From contig JAHREC010000013.1 of the NCBI GenBank assembly GCA_020081605.1, positions 5,766,001-5,830,000 of the forward strand: a stretch of DNA of 64,000 nt, written 5' to 3'. This DNA comes from Albifimbria verrucaria (taxonomy: Eukaryota > Ascomycota > Sordariomycetes > Hypocreales > Stachybotryaceae). Position numbers and translations under genes: made by a program. Positions 46,004 through 56,959 of the stretch are shown here, piece after piece (within the stretch, counting starts at the first letter, position 1; the number at the start of each line of letters is the position of its first letter). The notes under the pieces were generated by a model. That model had not been told where the DNA came from, searched no databases, and saw only the letters and a program-made list of their open reading frames with translations.

Positions 46004-47198
46004 GCGAGGCGTTTACGGGGCGTATTTCGATGTTCCATAGAGGGAATGGGGCGTGTCACATGTCGGGGCCAGCATAGGAGAGGAGTTCATGACTTGGCGT
46101 GTGGGGCGACCCTTCGGCGCAGCGGCATACTGCTCCTCTGCGGAAGGCTCCGACATGTGGGACGTGTCTATGTTTGTGGTTTTTATGTCTGCTGCCAACC
46201 ATTGTGCTTGCAGTAGGCACTGCAGCGTTTTTCCTCTTGACCCTTGTGGGAAATTGGGAATGAGTTGCCAGGATTGTTTATTGTTTATCGATGCTGTGCG
46301 AATCTCTGAATTAGATCTCTTTGTTCTGTTAAGTGAGGCACACTACACGGGCTAAATAGACGGATTTATTGGATTTCTGGTGAATACTGCTTGCTTCGAC
46401 GTGATGTAATTATGAGCGCCTGGTGGTCATGCCGCGCTGATATGTAATTACATGTGTGCCTACCCTGTAGCCTTGTGTGTTGGTTGCAACATGCCTATCC
46501 AACCAACATGCATATGCGTTGCGAGCTGTTGGTTCTGTATGCAGATTCAAACCATTGATCCCAAGGATTTGGCTAAGTCAAACCTGCAATTCCTAGCCAC
46601 CCTGGAGCGGGTATGTGTTTGGCCTGGCACTTGGCATGAAGATGGTTGCCCTTCGGCGTTTGTATAAGTGAAATTATTATATATCATCTTCAACTCTATT
46701 CTTTGCCATGACACGACGTAGTGAGCTGCGATATTTTCCTAGCGCTATTACCCTGGAGCGGGGCCGGTGATTCTTTATATATTCGAATTTATATTGAAAC
46801 AAGCATCACTATTTATCCGCAGTGGTTGTGTATATAATATACTATATGGGAGGACATGGCGATCTTATACCTGCTACCGAGCTGATACCTCCTTTTCAAA
46901 AGACATGCAACAATGAGATATCCCGGTATAAAATAAACAACAGAAGCAATTGTTTATACCTATTAAACTCACAAGTTCCGCCAATTCTTGATTTCTTAAA
47001 CCGCCGTTATATACTCCAAGCACTCCGGAGTATAGGGTAAGGGGCTAGACATGTTTAAACCAGAAAGCACTTCATGGTTATCCCGAATTCTGCGATTCTA
47101 TTTCCCACCAAAAGCAAGCTAAAAAGCGAAAAACCAAGATATAATTTATCTTCCTAATTCTCGGGTATCATTGATCTACGCAAAGCGCCTCTAAACCC
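46004..47198. other. 1.2 kb intergenic region (convergent 3' ends), AT-rich right half
   Basis: The carrier (+) and the WD40 gene (-) converge here. No gene is supported. From about 46670 to 47160 the sequence is clearly AT-rich with no coding texture. Confidence 0.6.
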
Positions 47199-50100
47199 CT
47201 ACCAGTCCGTTAAAAAGTCCTCATAAGTAAAATCGTAATCTTCATCTCGAATGCAAAGCTCAGCGCCTGCCTTTTCTAACTCGGCCAAATCAGCCTCATC
47301 GAGGCTCTCGAGATCCAAATCCCGAGCTTTATTAGCTCGATGTACACTCTCATACCGTGAATCCACCGAGTTCACAGTCCTGAGTCTTCGGAGCGATCGG
47401 CGCCGACCGCGGCCGGAGTGGATACTTGACTGCTGCAGTCTTTCGTAATGCGTCAACAAGGGCGCGGCCGGCTCATCGTCACAATGGGCTTCGCGGCGGT
47501 ATAGGCCGGTAGCATCATAATTAGGGCCCTGAATAGCGCCTATAACAGGATTGGGGTGTAAAATAAGCTGGCGCGAGTCGAGATAGACCTCTCGTGCATA
47601 CGCCCTGATACTTGTGTTCGCATCCATTTCGTTGCCCGTGTTGGAAGCTAAATGTCCCTTTGGCGGCGGCGGCTCCGCGTGTGGAACATAGGGTTTAGGT
47701 GGGCGAACTCGTCGACTCAAGCCAGGAATAGTTGTCAGAGACTCCGGCGCCGCCTCATAAAGCGAAAAGATGAATACTCGCCCGGTAGCGTCACCGACCG
47801 CTAACTGGGAATGATCTTCCCAGAACACACCATAAGAAATGGGGCCTGGTGCTTCTAGCAAGTTCCGTATAAACGGATTCGTCTTCTTCCGCACGTTCCA
47901 TACTCTGACAACACCGTCACTGGCGCCAGTATAAAGCCTGTCCGGAGTGCTGCCCCAGGCTGTGAACTTGACACCCGTGTCCTCCTTTTCCCGGTCGACG
48001 AAAAACTCGTCCAGAGGTTTACCGTGTCTAAGTACGTGAATGGGTCTATCGCCCTGGGCCGTATCCCAAACGTACACACATCCATCGGTGCAGGCAGCAG
48101 TGATGTACGCATGTCTCAGTGAGTTGGGCATTATAGTAACTTCGTTGATATCCGAAGCCTCGCAGTCGAGATTCTGAAATTCATGATAGGCTCCATCTGT
48201 TCGACTCAGATCTCTCTGAAACAGATGGATTTGGGTTCGTGCTCCATGCTCAATGTTCAGCCCGCATGGTGTCGTCGCCACAATAAATCGATGGAGAGTT
48301 GGATGCCATGTGATCTCGAAGACATTTGCCGTCGTAGCAGTTAGCACCGGTACCCTGCGACGTGCCTTTGCATCCCATAACATAATCTCTCCAGATTGTC
48401 TCTTGTCTTCCGGAATATCATGGTCGTCTCCGGACAAACTACGTGGGGAGTATCCAATAGCAAGAAGGTGTTGCGTCCCAGGAGCTCGCCCCATTGCATG
48501 GTCGCTGGGAAATATGCCCATTTATCAGAACCATTCGCGTCTGTCCGAGTGCAGGAAAGTGGTTCAAATGGACTCGCCGCTGGATCTTCCGGGTTAACAG
48601 TGTAAACGCGAACGGCATCAGACGGTATGTCTGCTGCAGATGCCACACGTCCAGACCCATCCCTGGCAGCTACAACGAAATTGACGTTTCCTTGGTGGTC
48701 CCAGGTCGACAAATTCGTCATGGTTCCCATTTCATCTATCTTCCATACTTTGACCGTTTTGTCGAAGCTAGACGTATAAGCGAGCCCAAGGGCTTTGTCA
48801 TAGTCGGAAGATACAACTGACGAGTAAAGCCACGGGTCCTGGCTCTGCCTCATAGCCGTGGTAGAATTATCGCCGGTTTGAATAACCGGCCGCGGAATAC
48901 TGGTGGTCTGGGAAGGCTCGAAGAGTGTTTGAGACGGCAGAGTACGAGAGCAAGTTTCCAGGCTTATTGTACTGTTGATTATGTGTGTCTGAGTGCGCTG
49001 TCGTTCCACATATAAACGTCTCGTTTGAGACCCAGGAAATAGTGGCAATATCGCCAGCACAGTTAGTGAACTCGGACACAAGACTTAGCCTGTCCTCATG
49101 GATCTGAACACATTCTGCTTGAAAGTTGATGTACCTTCTAGTATTGTGTCCAAACCCCTATTACCGTCGAGCTCCCTGGCGAGCAGCAAGGAATGTATTC
49201 GACTGTTGCGGTGCTGTGGACTCGGTACGGTCTGTGCGATAGAGAGTACTGAAGGCTGTGTAGGGAGAGCTCTCCTGCCAAGACGTCAGAGCAGAAATTC
49301 CGTATATCGTCTAGATTCCGGTGCGGTAATGAAGAAACAAGCAGGGTGGGTAGCCGGTCTCCCCACGACTTGAAAGCAGATGCCAAGGCCTTCACAGACG
49401 TATTTTGAGAGTGATCCTTGTTTGAATGTGGCATTAGAAATCGAATGATTTGCTGGATCTCGTCTGTACTAAAATCCACATGATATGCCAAAGGCTGGAG
49501 TAGGCTGTCGGATTGTCTGGGGTAGTATTTGCTGGTGCCCGTGGCTATTGACTCGCGGTCTTTGGCATTTTGATATGGCCGATGGTCGAGTTGAAGCCAA
49601 CGGTGGGTTGGTGCAGACGAGGAACGTTTACTAAGTTGTATATAGAATTTATAGTCGCGCGAGTTGTTTGCGCGCAAGAACTTTGGATTTGAAAGGCAAT
49701 TCGTTGAACGGATTCTCAATGGAGGTTGATGAATCTGATATTTCTGAAAAATGTTAGATCTTGTGCACATGCGATGCAAGCAAACACATACTGGCAAGAG
49801 AGCCAGCTGGCGGACCGCTTCACCTGCCAGCCTCGCAATCTCAGCATGATCCACCGCAAGCAAGTTGCCTTTTGTTTCATCCAATCGAATTCGAACCGAG
49901 GGAGTTGTTGCTAGCGTCTGAAGTGCCTGTAAACATTGTCAGCTATATCCGTCTCATATATAAGAACCCCCAACTGTGCTTCCACCTACCTCGAGCCCTA
50001 TGTCGTTAACCAAGAACTTCTGACGCGACAACGCTCTCACAGCGCGGTCTACGTGCGGAAGCACCTGGTCCCGCAGCCGTGCCTTCAAGCTACCATGTAT

Positions 50101-50238
50101 GCCATGTTCCTCCACACGTCTTCGTTTCGCCGGTGGCTGGTCACGCGATTGGGGGTATGTAAAGGTCGCCGGGTGTTCGTGATCGGATTCAGTGAGGTCA
50201 ATAATGGGAGGCCTGGGCATGGCCTCCGCAAGCGCCAT
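47199..50238 (-). CDS. WD40-repeat protein with N-terminal SUMO-interacting-like motif
   Basis: This is a protein of about 890 residues. Exon 1 (50238-49990) encodes MALAEAMPRPPIIDLTESDH, whose IIDLTESD is a textbook SUMO-interacting-like motif, followed by a basic patch (AKRRRVEE). Introns are 49927-49989 and 49744-49791. A helical middle region (ELDGNRGFGHNTRRYINFQ, QAECVQIHEDRLSLVSEF) leads into WD blades: GDIATISWVSNETFICGT, YTSSFDKTVKVWKIDEMG, AACTDGCVYVWDTAQGD, GASDGVVRVWNVRKKTN and QLAVGDATGRVFIFSLYE. It ends YDFTYEDFLTDW. Single-base losses are inferred at about 48490, 49155-49158 and 49263-49265. I cannot name the orthologue. The architecture brings to mind Raf1/Dos1/DIM-9-type heterochromatin WD40 proteins, but that is speculation. 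Gene model confidence is higher than functional confidence. Confidence 0.78.
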
Positions 50239-51051
50239 GTCTCACCGGGTCAATGCCCGCCAGAACGACACGAAAAGAAGACAAAATGTTCAAAGAGACA
50301 AAGCCGCGTTGGAGTAGTAGCTCGTGACGTGCCATCAACGCGTCGGTTCGCTGGGGTTGATTAAAGTGGGTTGAATCTTAGAAATAGCCATCGGATAAGA
50401 GTATTTGTGGGGCTAATATGCATTTAAAAGCTATTAACACGAGATACCACTTAGAAAGATCTATAGAACACTTAAAAGGGTTTATAAAGGCTATTAAACT
50501 GCTGAATCCTATTATAAAAGCAATTAAATAAACTAAAATATAGAAATCGAACTTATATTAAAAAAATAGTCCTGCGATTTCGTTCTTCCAAGTGTCTATT
50601 GATATTAATCTTGCTTATATCGCAATAGAAATACCATACGGAGCAGATGAAATATATATGCAGTTTATTAAAATAGACATAAAGTGACAATATTGCAAGG
50701 TCTTTAAGACAATGGACAACAATAACACATCTCTATATTTACATCATCGGCCGCGACATCTGTAGCAGGGTCCACACCTTTATCAACATGGTGCACTCTT
50801 GATCATGGTTCGCTAGATTATTGCTTCTATTTACATCAATACCGTATGCTGCAATATACACACTTAAATGGACCAGGTATAAAAGAGTCGACCCCGTTAA
50901 CATTCATATTTACAAACATAATACAGATATATTTTGTATCCTAAAACATGTTACAAATCAATGGTTATCATTGATATACACCCATGTGCCTTTATTCTTA
51001 TGCAGATAAGACATTCAATACTGTGACGTGGTGCTTCACATGCGCTATTTG
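50239..51051. other. AT-rich spacer
   Basis: After about 100 bases of ordinary promoter sequence, 50400-51010 is strongly AT-rich, with repeated TATTAA/TTATAAA-like words and no open frame of note. It separates the WD40 gene 5' end from the acyl-CoA synthetase 3' end. No gene is seen. Confidence 0.6.
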
Positions 51052-53425
51052 CTAAAGCTGTTGCGCCCTCGACCCAGGGGTGCCTATTGGGCAACTGTCG
51101 AGGCCAACTAAATGCAACCCCAAAATAACATCTTGCTCTCGTATCATAATGGTATTTACAGCTTGCCCTTGCTGGGGTGTCTGAGCCACAATCTCTTCGT
51201 ACATGCGGTCGATTTCCGCGCGGAAGGCCTTCGCGGCTTGAGGTCTCTTCAATTTCAGGCTAAGAAAAGAAATAGTCAGTATATTGTTTCCGAAATCGCC
51301 AATTCTTGGAATTTTCGGTACTTACGTAGGGGTGAGCAGCTCATTGTCGACCGTGAACGGCTCAATGTCCATGTAAACGTTCTTGACCTTCTCGAAGCTG
51401 TTGAATTTGTGTCCTCGCGCAATGTCATCCAGCTTCTTGATGAAAGCCTGCTTGACCTTAGGGTCGTTAGCAGCAGCCTTGAGCTCTGCATGGTCGCTGG
51501 CTGAGACGGTTCTGCCGAGGATCTTGCTGGCAAAGGCTGGGAAGTTCTCGAGATCGATACCGAAAATTGCGACCAGAGTCGACTGCGTAGGATCGCCATG
51601 AACAAATGCGTTGGCGATGAGGTTGGTGCTACCCATGTAGACGTTCTCAATGCGCTCCGGTGAAACGTACTCACCCTGGGCGAGCTTCATGACGTTCTTC
51701 TTGCGGTCGATAATCTTGAAGCGGCCCAAGCTGTCCACCTCAGCAATGTCACCACTGTGGAACCAACCATCGGCCTCGAGGGCCTTCTTGGTCTCTTCTT
51801 CATTCTTGAAGTACTCCTTGAAGATACAAGGGCCTCTCAGCAGGATCTCTCCGCGAGGGTTGGGCTTGTCGTCGACAGAGTACTCAAACTCGGGAACAGA
51901 CTCAAGGCAAATCTCGACACAGCTGGTTGGGGCACCAATATTGCCCGTGGAAAAATCGTTGTCGGCCTGGACGGTACCAACGGCAAACGTCTCCGTCATG
52001 CCAAATCCTTGGAGGAAGGTGTTGCCAAATGCCGCGCGCAGGAATTCCTGGACATCGGGGTCGAGCTGCGCGCTTCCGCTCACCATGACGTGTGTTCTCT
52101 GAAGACCCACGGCCGCCTTGACCTTGGGCGTCCAGATTTTGTCGTAAAGGAAGTGCTTGTTGGTGGCCTTGCCGGGGCGCGCGCATGGATGCCTTCTTGG
52201 CGTCGATAACTCGCCTAGACAAAGCACCCCTCACACCAGCAGCCTCCACGGTAGCAGTGCGAATGGCGGAGTTGAAGCGGTTATAGAGACGGGGGACGGA
52301 GATGAAGGCGGTAGGCTGCAGGATCTTCAAGTCATCAACGAGGCCCAGGATGTCACCACGGTAGAAACCGGTGGCAGCACCTGCAGCCAGGGCCATCTGA
52401 TCGATCATGCGACCGTAGATGTGGGCCAATGGCAAGTAGGACATATGGACTTCTCCCAGCTTAAAGTGTCCGCTCATACGACCGGAGGAGTTGGCAGACA
52501 CCAGGTTCTTGTGGGTGATGACGACGCCCTTGGGAGGACCAGTGGTTCCTGAGGTGTAGTTGATGGTATAGAGATCATCCCAGCTGGCGGGCTTAGGGGG
52601 CGTCCAGACTTGGCGCCCAATTCCTCAATCTCAGTGATGGAGTACACCTTGATGCCGTACTGGCTAGCAATGCCATTGAGGACCTCGCCCTTGGTATTGC
52701 CCTTAACCTCGCCGCTGTCCAGCGAGTCCATGGAGATGATGATTTTGAGGCATGGCAGGCGAGGAGCCAGCTTGAGAAGGGTGGGGATGTGGTTCAGAGA
52801 GCTGATGACGCAGGAAAGCTCGGCATGGCGGATAATAAATTCGGTGGCATCGGGGCCAAGCGTTTCGTAGAGGGCAACGCTGTAGAGGGGCTGGGAGCAG
52901 ATACCAAGTTCTATTGGGGGAAACGAATACGTCAGTGGGCTGGTTCCCAGGCTAGAAATGAAGAACAGGCCAGCAAAGCTGGAAATTGGGGAGCACTCAC
53001 CGGAAATCTGCCACTCAATACGGTTCTGGGACCAAATACCAACGCCATAGGTCTCCTTGGGGAAGTTGATGGCACGGTGAAGCTCGACGAGACCAGCACC
53101 AAGGTTGTTCTTGCGCTCCCTGACCTGGGCATAGGTAAGCCAGTCGTACTTCTCCAAGTGAGACTTGGTGGCGGGGTTCCAGGTGCGGGCACCGAGACAC
53201 GGTTTGTTGGGCCAGCTGCGGGCAGCAGACTCGAAGAGGTCGTGAAACGAGTGGACCTCGGGGTCGACGGTGGTCATGAGCTCGGAGTCACGGAAACGGT
53301 GGTGCCTGTAGATGGCCGAGCGACCAGGCCGCTCGGAACCGGGGATGGGGAGGCCATAGGGAGAGCCTGCGGGGAGGCTTGGCCAGGTCGCTCAGGTAAG
53401 CGTCGATGTCTCGCATGGGCGCCAT
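51052..53425 (-). CDS. Long-chain fatty acyl-CoA synthetase (FAA1/FAA4 type)
   Basis: It activates long-chain fatty acids to acyl-CoA with ATP for lipid synthesis or beta-oxidation. The start is ATG 53425 (MAPMRDIDAYLSDLAKPP). Key motifs are the AMP-binding P-loop YTSGTTGPPKGV (near 52540), YLPLAHIYGRMIDQMALA, GFGMTETFAVGTVQ, DGWFHSGDIAEVDSLGRFKI and DRKKNVMKLAQGEYVSPERI. Introns are 52911-53000 and 51260-51325. One C is missing at 52596-52600, scrambling GRPPKPASWDD. At three other sites (G runs 53371-53374, 52174-52177 and 51174-51177) the frame needs three or six bases where four are present. With the last site corrected, the protein would end QTP(P)SKGKL at 51156 instead of running on to 51052. 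Two CCTCGG/CCGAGG sites lie upstream. Family identity is firm; compartment is undecided. Confidence 0.93.
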
Positions 53426-53891
53426 GGTGTGGATGAGGAGTGCGTGTGCGTACGCAGCGACGTGGGCTTACGAGACACGCGGCAGGCTGTCGGACGGATG
53501 GAGGAGGTGGGCGGTCGTGTCTTCCCGAGGGTGAAGGCGACACGAGAAAGGGTAGGGGCAGCGTCGCACAGAGGTGAGTTGATGGCGAGACAAGACAAGG
53601 CAAAAGCAAGGACGGCGACACGTTTGCTGCGACGGGTCTGGGGAGGACAAGAGTGGGGAGGACGGCGGCGGAGTAGGAGGAGGATGAGGAGCAGCAGAGA
53701 TAAGAGGATCAGCTGCCTCGTTCCGTTCACAAGGAAGACAGAGGTGAATGCAAGACGTGAAGAGGAGAGAGGAGGAGAAAAGGTTCAGAAAGAGGCGAGG
53801 AGGTTGCAGACGGGGAAGACAATTGCTTAAGGTCTGGAGAGCTACCAGCAGGACTAAAAGCCGGGGCCGCCATGGGTAGGATTCGATTCGA

Positions 53892-53917
53892 CCGAGGCAC
53901 CCCGGACAAAGCCTCGG
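53892..53917. promoter_or_regulatory. Inverted pair of CCTCGG motifs (FarA/FarB/Ctf1-type site)
   Basis: CCGAGG at 53892-53897 and CCTCGG at 53912-53917 form an inverted pair 14 bases apart, about 470-490 bases upstream of the acyl-CoA synthetase ATG. CCTCGG is the established core bound by FarA/FarB in Aspergillus at fatty-acid-inducible genes. The function here is inferred. Confidence 0.45.
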
Positions 53918-54266
53918 CAGCCCCAGATTTTGCGGTGGGTGGGCTGCTCTCTCTCCAATGGCAAAGGCGTCAAATGGCCCATTGCTCTAAAGCCTGGCGC
54001 TGGATTGGTGGGGGAGTGGGAAAGGACACGGAGAAGTAGAAGATGGATAATCCGGGGAGAGGTTTGGGAAATGTCTCGTCTCGGGCTCTGGAGTGAAAGC
54101 ATGTGCACCAGGAAATAGGAAATATACAGTACTTACAGTATTTGCTTGTTGTATCTTTATCTTGGGGATTTGCGACTGCACGTGGATGTACCTGTCGCTC
54201 TCCTCTTGCTAGTCGACCGCCTGCAGCATTAGGGCGTCCCGGCCCATCGGTGAGAGCCGGCCTTGC

Positions 54267-54288
54267 CTTAGGTACCTACCTACCTAAG
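54267..54288. repeat. 8-bp inverted repeat CTTAGGTA / TACCTAAG
   Basis: The arms at 54267-54274 and 54281-54288 are exact reverse complements separated by six bases, within a TACCTACC-rich patch. Related words occur in several other spacers of the window. Confidence 0.75.
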
Positions 54289-55194
54289 TGCCTTACCCAA
54301 GCTACCTACGAAGTGTAGCATCTTGCCTTGATGCACATGCTCTGGTTGGGGAGCACTGGCCGTGGAGACAAGCACAAGCCCCAGCCCAAAGTAAGCATCT
54401 ACCCAGGGTAACCTAACGAGCCAGGTAAGCACCCTATTCTCGTAGGGCACTCTATCCTGCAGGTTGCTATAAACTTTAAAAGTGCATGGCATGTGTCAGA
54501 AGTAGGTAGAGGTAGGTAAGCAAATGGTGAGCAATAAAAAGGAGGATTTCATATCAAGTAGGTAAGGTAGTGTTATATTTCTGTACGATAATTCTATCGT
54601 TTTGAATGAGATTAACCATTGAGGCTGCTCATCCAAAGCCGATTCTTGTTCCAAAAGGTGAGGAATGACATGAGATTGTGGTTTTCAGTCTCTCACCCTC
54701 CAAGTCAAGATTATTCTCCTGGTGAAATCTGACCATGCCCACGGCAAGATAATCCCCAGGAGCCAGACTTAGGCGCCACAAGTGCCTCGACCTGGAACTA
54801 GTCGAATGGCTGCTGCTGCTCTCCCGAGCTTTATGCCACGCCTTAGCCGAACAATCAAGATGCAGCCAAACCCAAAGACAACGAATTACACTGGACATAG
54901 GTGGGAGATCAGGATTTGATAGGAGACGATGAAATGACTGATGATCAGTCTGAACATATTAGTCTATTTGATTGCTTCCACTTCTGGTTTTATGAGAATA
55001 AACCACTGTATCGGCGGAATCTTTATCAGAATGAATGACTTGATCAATTCGGATTTCACCACAATACATTACTAGAATAATCTAGATTTGATTGAACAAA
55101 GTCCTAAAACGATTCAAATTCAACGGAATACAACCCCAAGATAATTTGGACCCCTATTGGAATCCGACCCTGACTAAAACAATTCAGATTTTAC

Positions 55195-55842
55195 TTAATT
55201 CGGATGCAGCACGCTGACGTTCCACTGGACAGCCTCCGCCTCTTCCACTTTCGGCTTGCGATATAAGGGCCGCATAGGCCACCAAGGCATGGATACAAAT
55301 ATTGCCATTCTCATCCTCGCCCACCTATCATCTAACTTACAGTACCTACCATGCAACCTCGCAATCATATCTTCATAACACATTCCCGCTATGACCCAAG
55401 GTGCCATGTGTAGCGCAGCCCCTCGTTCTGTGTCGGAACCACGCACTAGCGACTGAGACACGGCACGGCCTTTTTCTGGATCAAACAGACAGATCCTTAA
55501 TAAGAGAGCCAACAAAGAAAAGGTCGGCCGGTGAGGAGGTTTTCGGTCGCAAACAAAAAGCGGCGCCTTCTTCACCCATCCCTTCCGAGCATGCCGACTC
55601 CCCAGACTAGTGAAGAATACTGTCGCGCTGCTCACAGACGGCTGATTGTCTCGGGCCTCGGGTGTTGAACGTTTCGTGACGCCTCCTCGCGAGGCGAACA
55701 TGGCTTTTAAACAGTGGTGATGCTCGGCGATATCACTTCCCCATGCAGACATCAAAGACGGGAGATCTTCGATGCCTGGGTTAACGTTACTATTTGCAGC
55801 CACTCGGGCAGAATCGTCAGCAGGACCTATCGTCCCGTCCAT
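55195..55842 (-). CDS. Doubtful open frame of about 215 codons, no recognised family
   Basis: An uninterrupted minus-strand frame, first ATG at 55842 (MDGTIGPADDSARVAANS), ending VQWNVSVLHPN. It contains a hydrophobic stretch (FSLLALLLRICLF) but no domain I know. It has no introns and an ordinary amino-acid mix. It may be a lineage-specific gene, a chance open frame in GC-richer sequence, or antisense to a leader. Evidence is weak. Confidence 0.2.
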   Translation of the reverse strand: MDGTIGPADDSARVAANSNVNPGIEDLPSLMSAWGSDIAEHHHCLKAMFASRGGVTKRSTPEARDNQPSVSSATVFFTSLGSRHARKGWVKKAPLFVCDRKPPHRPTFSLLALLLRICLFDPEKGRAVSQSLVRGSDTERGAALHMAPWVIAGMCYEDMIARLHGRYCKLDDRWARMRMAIFVSMPWWPMRPLYRKPKVEEAEAVQWNVSVLHPN

Positions 55843-56422
55843 GTCTATAAAAGCTCGCTCCACACGGCATGGAGATGGTCGGCTCTAGCTTCGTTGCTTC
55901 CGCCCACTCCCTTAAACTAGAGCCGGCGCATGGAGCATGTTACGACAAAGAAACAACCCGTCTCCCTTTTATCTCTTCTCTGACTGGCCCCATGGATCAC
56001 CAAAGTCTGGCGCGGCCATCGTATTGGCCCCACGTCCCGCCCAGCGCAGCGCAAAGTGTGGTACTGCCTCGACGCATTGAGATGCCCCTGGGACAGACCG
56101 TTTCAGATTGACTTGAGGTCTCAGGCGATGATCATCGCAATGTCCGTAGCAGCGCAGCATGATTGCCCGAGCCTTTTTAACCTTCTTGATTCCCTTGCTC
56201 GCCGCTTTTCTCCTTGTCCTGGTCTGATTGATTTTTGCTCTTTTCTCGTCTTCCACACAGATCGGCGCTCTCGCTGAAGTTCGCTCGTTGAAGAAAGCCT
56301 CCGTGACCTTGCCCAAGCTGCTACACAAAACAGAAACGCCCTTGCTGCGCATAATTCATCTCTACTACCGATAATACTCCTTACCGTCGCCGGTTTCAAG
56401 ACTCTTCGCCGGGACTCTCGTC

Positions 56423-56959
56423 ATGTCGCAAAGATCACCCTCGCGTTGCGGGTCTTGCAGGCCATCTTGGCCGTCACCAACCTCGGCCTTGCAAGCTATG
56501 GTAAGTCGCATCAAAAGCACGTCCGTTTTCGCAGGCACGCCTCTTCTAACCAAGGTGTATGTGATCAGTCGCCCATTGGTACGTTTCAGGAAGCCGGAAG
56601 GTCTCGCCGTCGTCCCTCAACTTCCTCATCTTCGCGCCCCTCTTCTCCCTGCTGTCGATTGCGTACCTCGAGCTTGCGCCTCGCCGGCTCCTCGGGCAAC
56701 CCACCCGTTTGCCTCCCTGACGGTGGAGTTCTTGAACACGCTCTTCTATTTCTCCGGGTTCATCGCCTTTGCTGTGTACCTTGGTCAGCTGGCCTTCTGC
56801 ATCGGCACTGTGTGCGGAGCTGGTCGGGCCGTCGTTGTAATTGCGTCGTTCGAGTTCACCGCTTGGATTGTCACCACCATTCTCCTGGCCAAGGACTTGT
56901 TCAAGGGAGGATTCCGCCCGCCAACCAAGGCCACGGCCATGCCGATGCAGCAAGTTTGA
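56423..56959 (+). CDS. MARVEL-domain (Nce102-like) membrane protein
   Basis: This is a small four-helix membrane protein, about 155 residues. The intended frame reads VAKITLALRVLQAILAVTNL (helix 1), intron 56501-56568, then AHWYVSGSRKVSPSSLNFL and FAPLFSLLSIAYLELAPRR (helix 2), EFLNTLFYFSGFIAFAVYLG (helix 3) and SFEFTAWIVTTILLAKDLF (helix 4), ending PMPMQQV. The ATG at 56423 is out of frame with the rest unless one G is missing right after it. A second one-base loss is inferred at 56686-56687. Members of this family sit in plasma-membrane or vesicle membranes and organise membrane domains. Specific role here is unknown. Confidence 0.75.
   Translation: MSQRSPSRCGSCRPSWPSPTSALQAMVSRIKSTSVFAGTPLLTKVYVISRPLVRFRKPEGLAVVPQLPHLRAPLLPAVDCVPRACASPAPRATHPFASLTVEFLNTLFYFSGFIAFAVYLGQLAFCIGTVCGAGRAVVVIASFEFTAWIVTTILLAKDLFKGGFRPPTKATAMPMQQV

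Larger units (their letters stand above)
53426..56422. other. 3.0 kb divergent spacer between acyl-CoA synthetase and MARVEL gene
   Basis: The flanking genes diverge from this spacer. Apart from the weak minus-strand frame at 55195-55842, nothing coding is supported. Features are a pyrimidine-rich synthetase leader (minus strand) to about 53830, the CCTCGG pair at 53892-53917, a TACCTACC-rich inverted repeat at 54267-54288 and an AT-rich patch at about 54930-55200. Confidence 0.55.
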
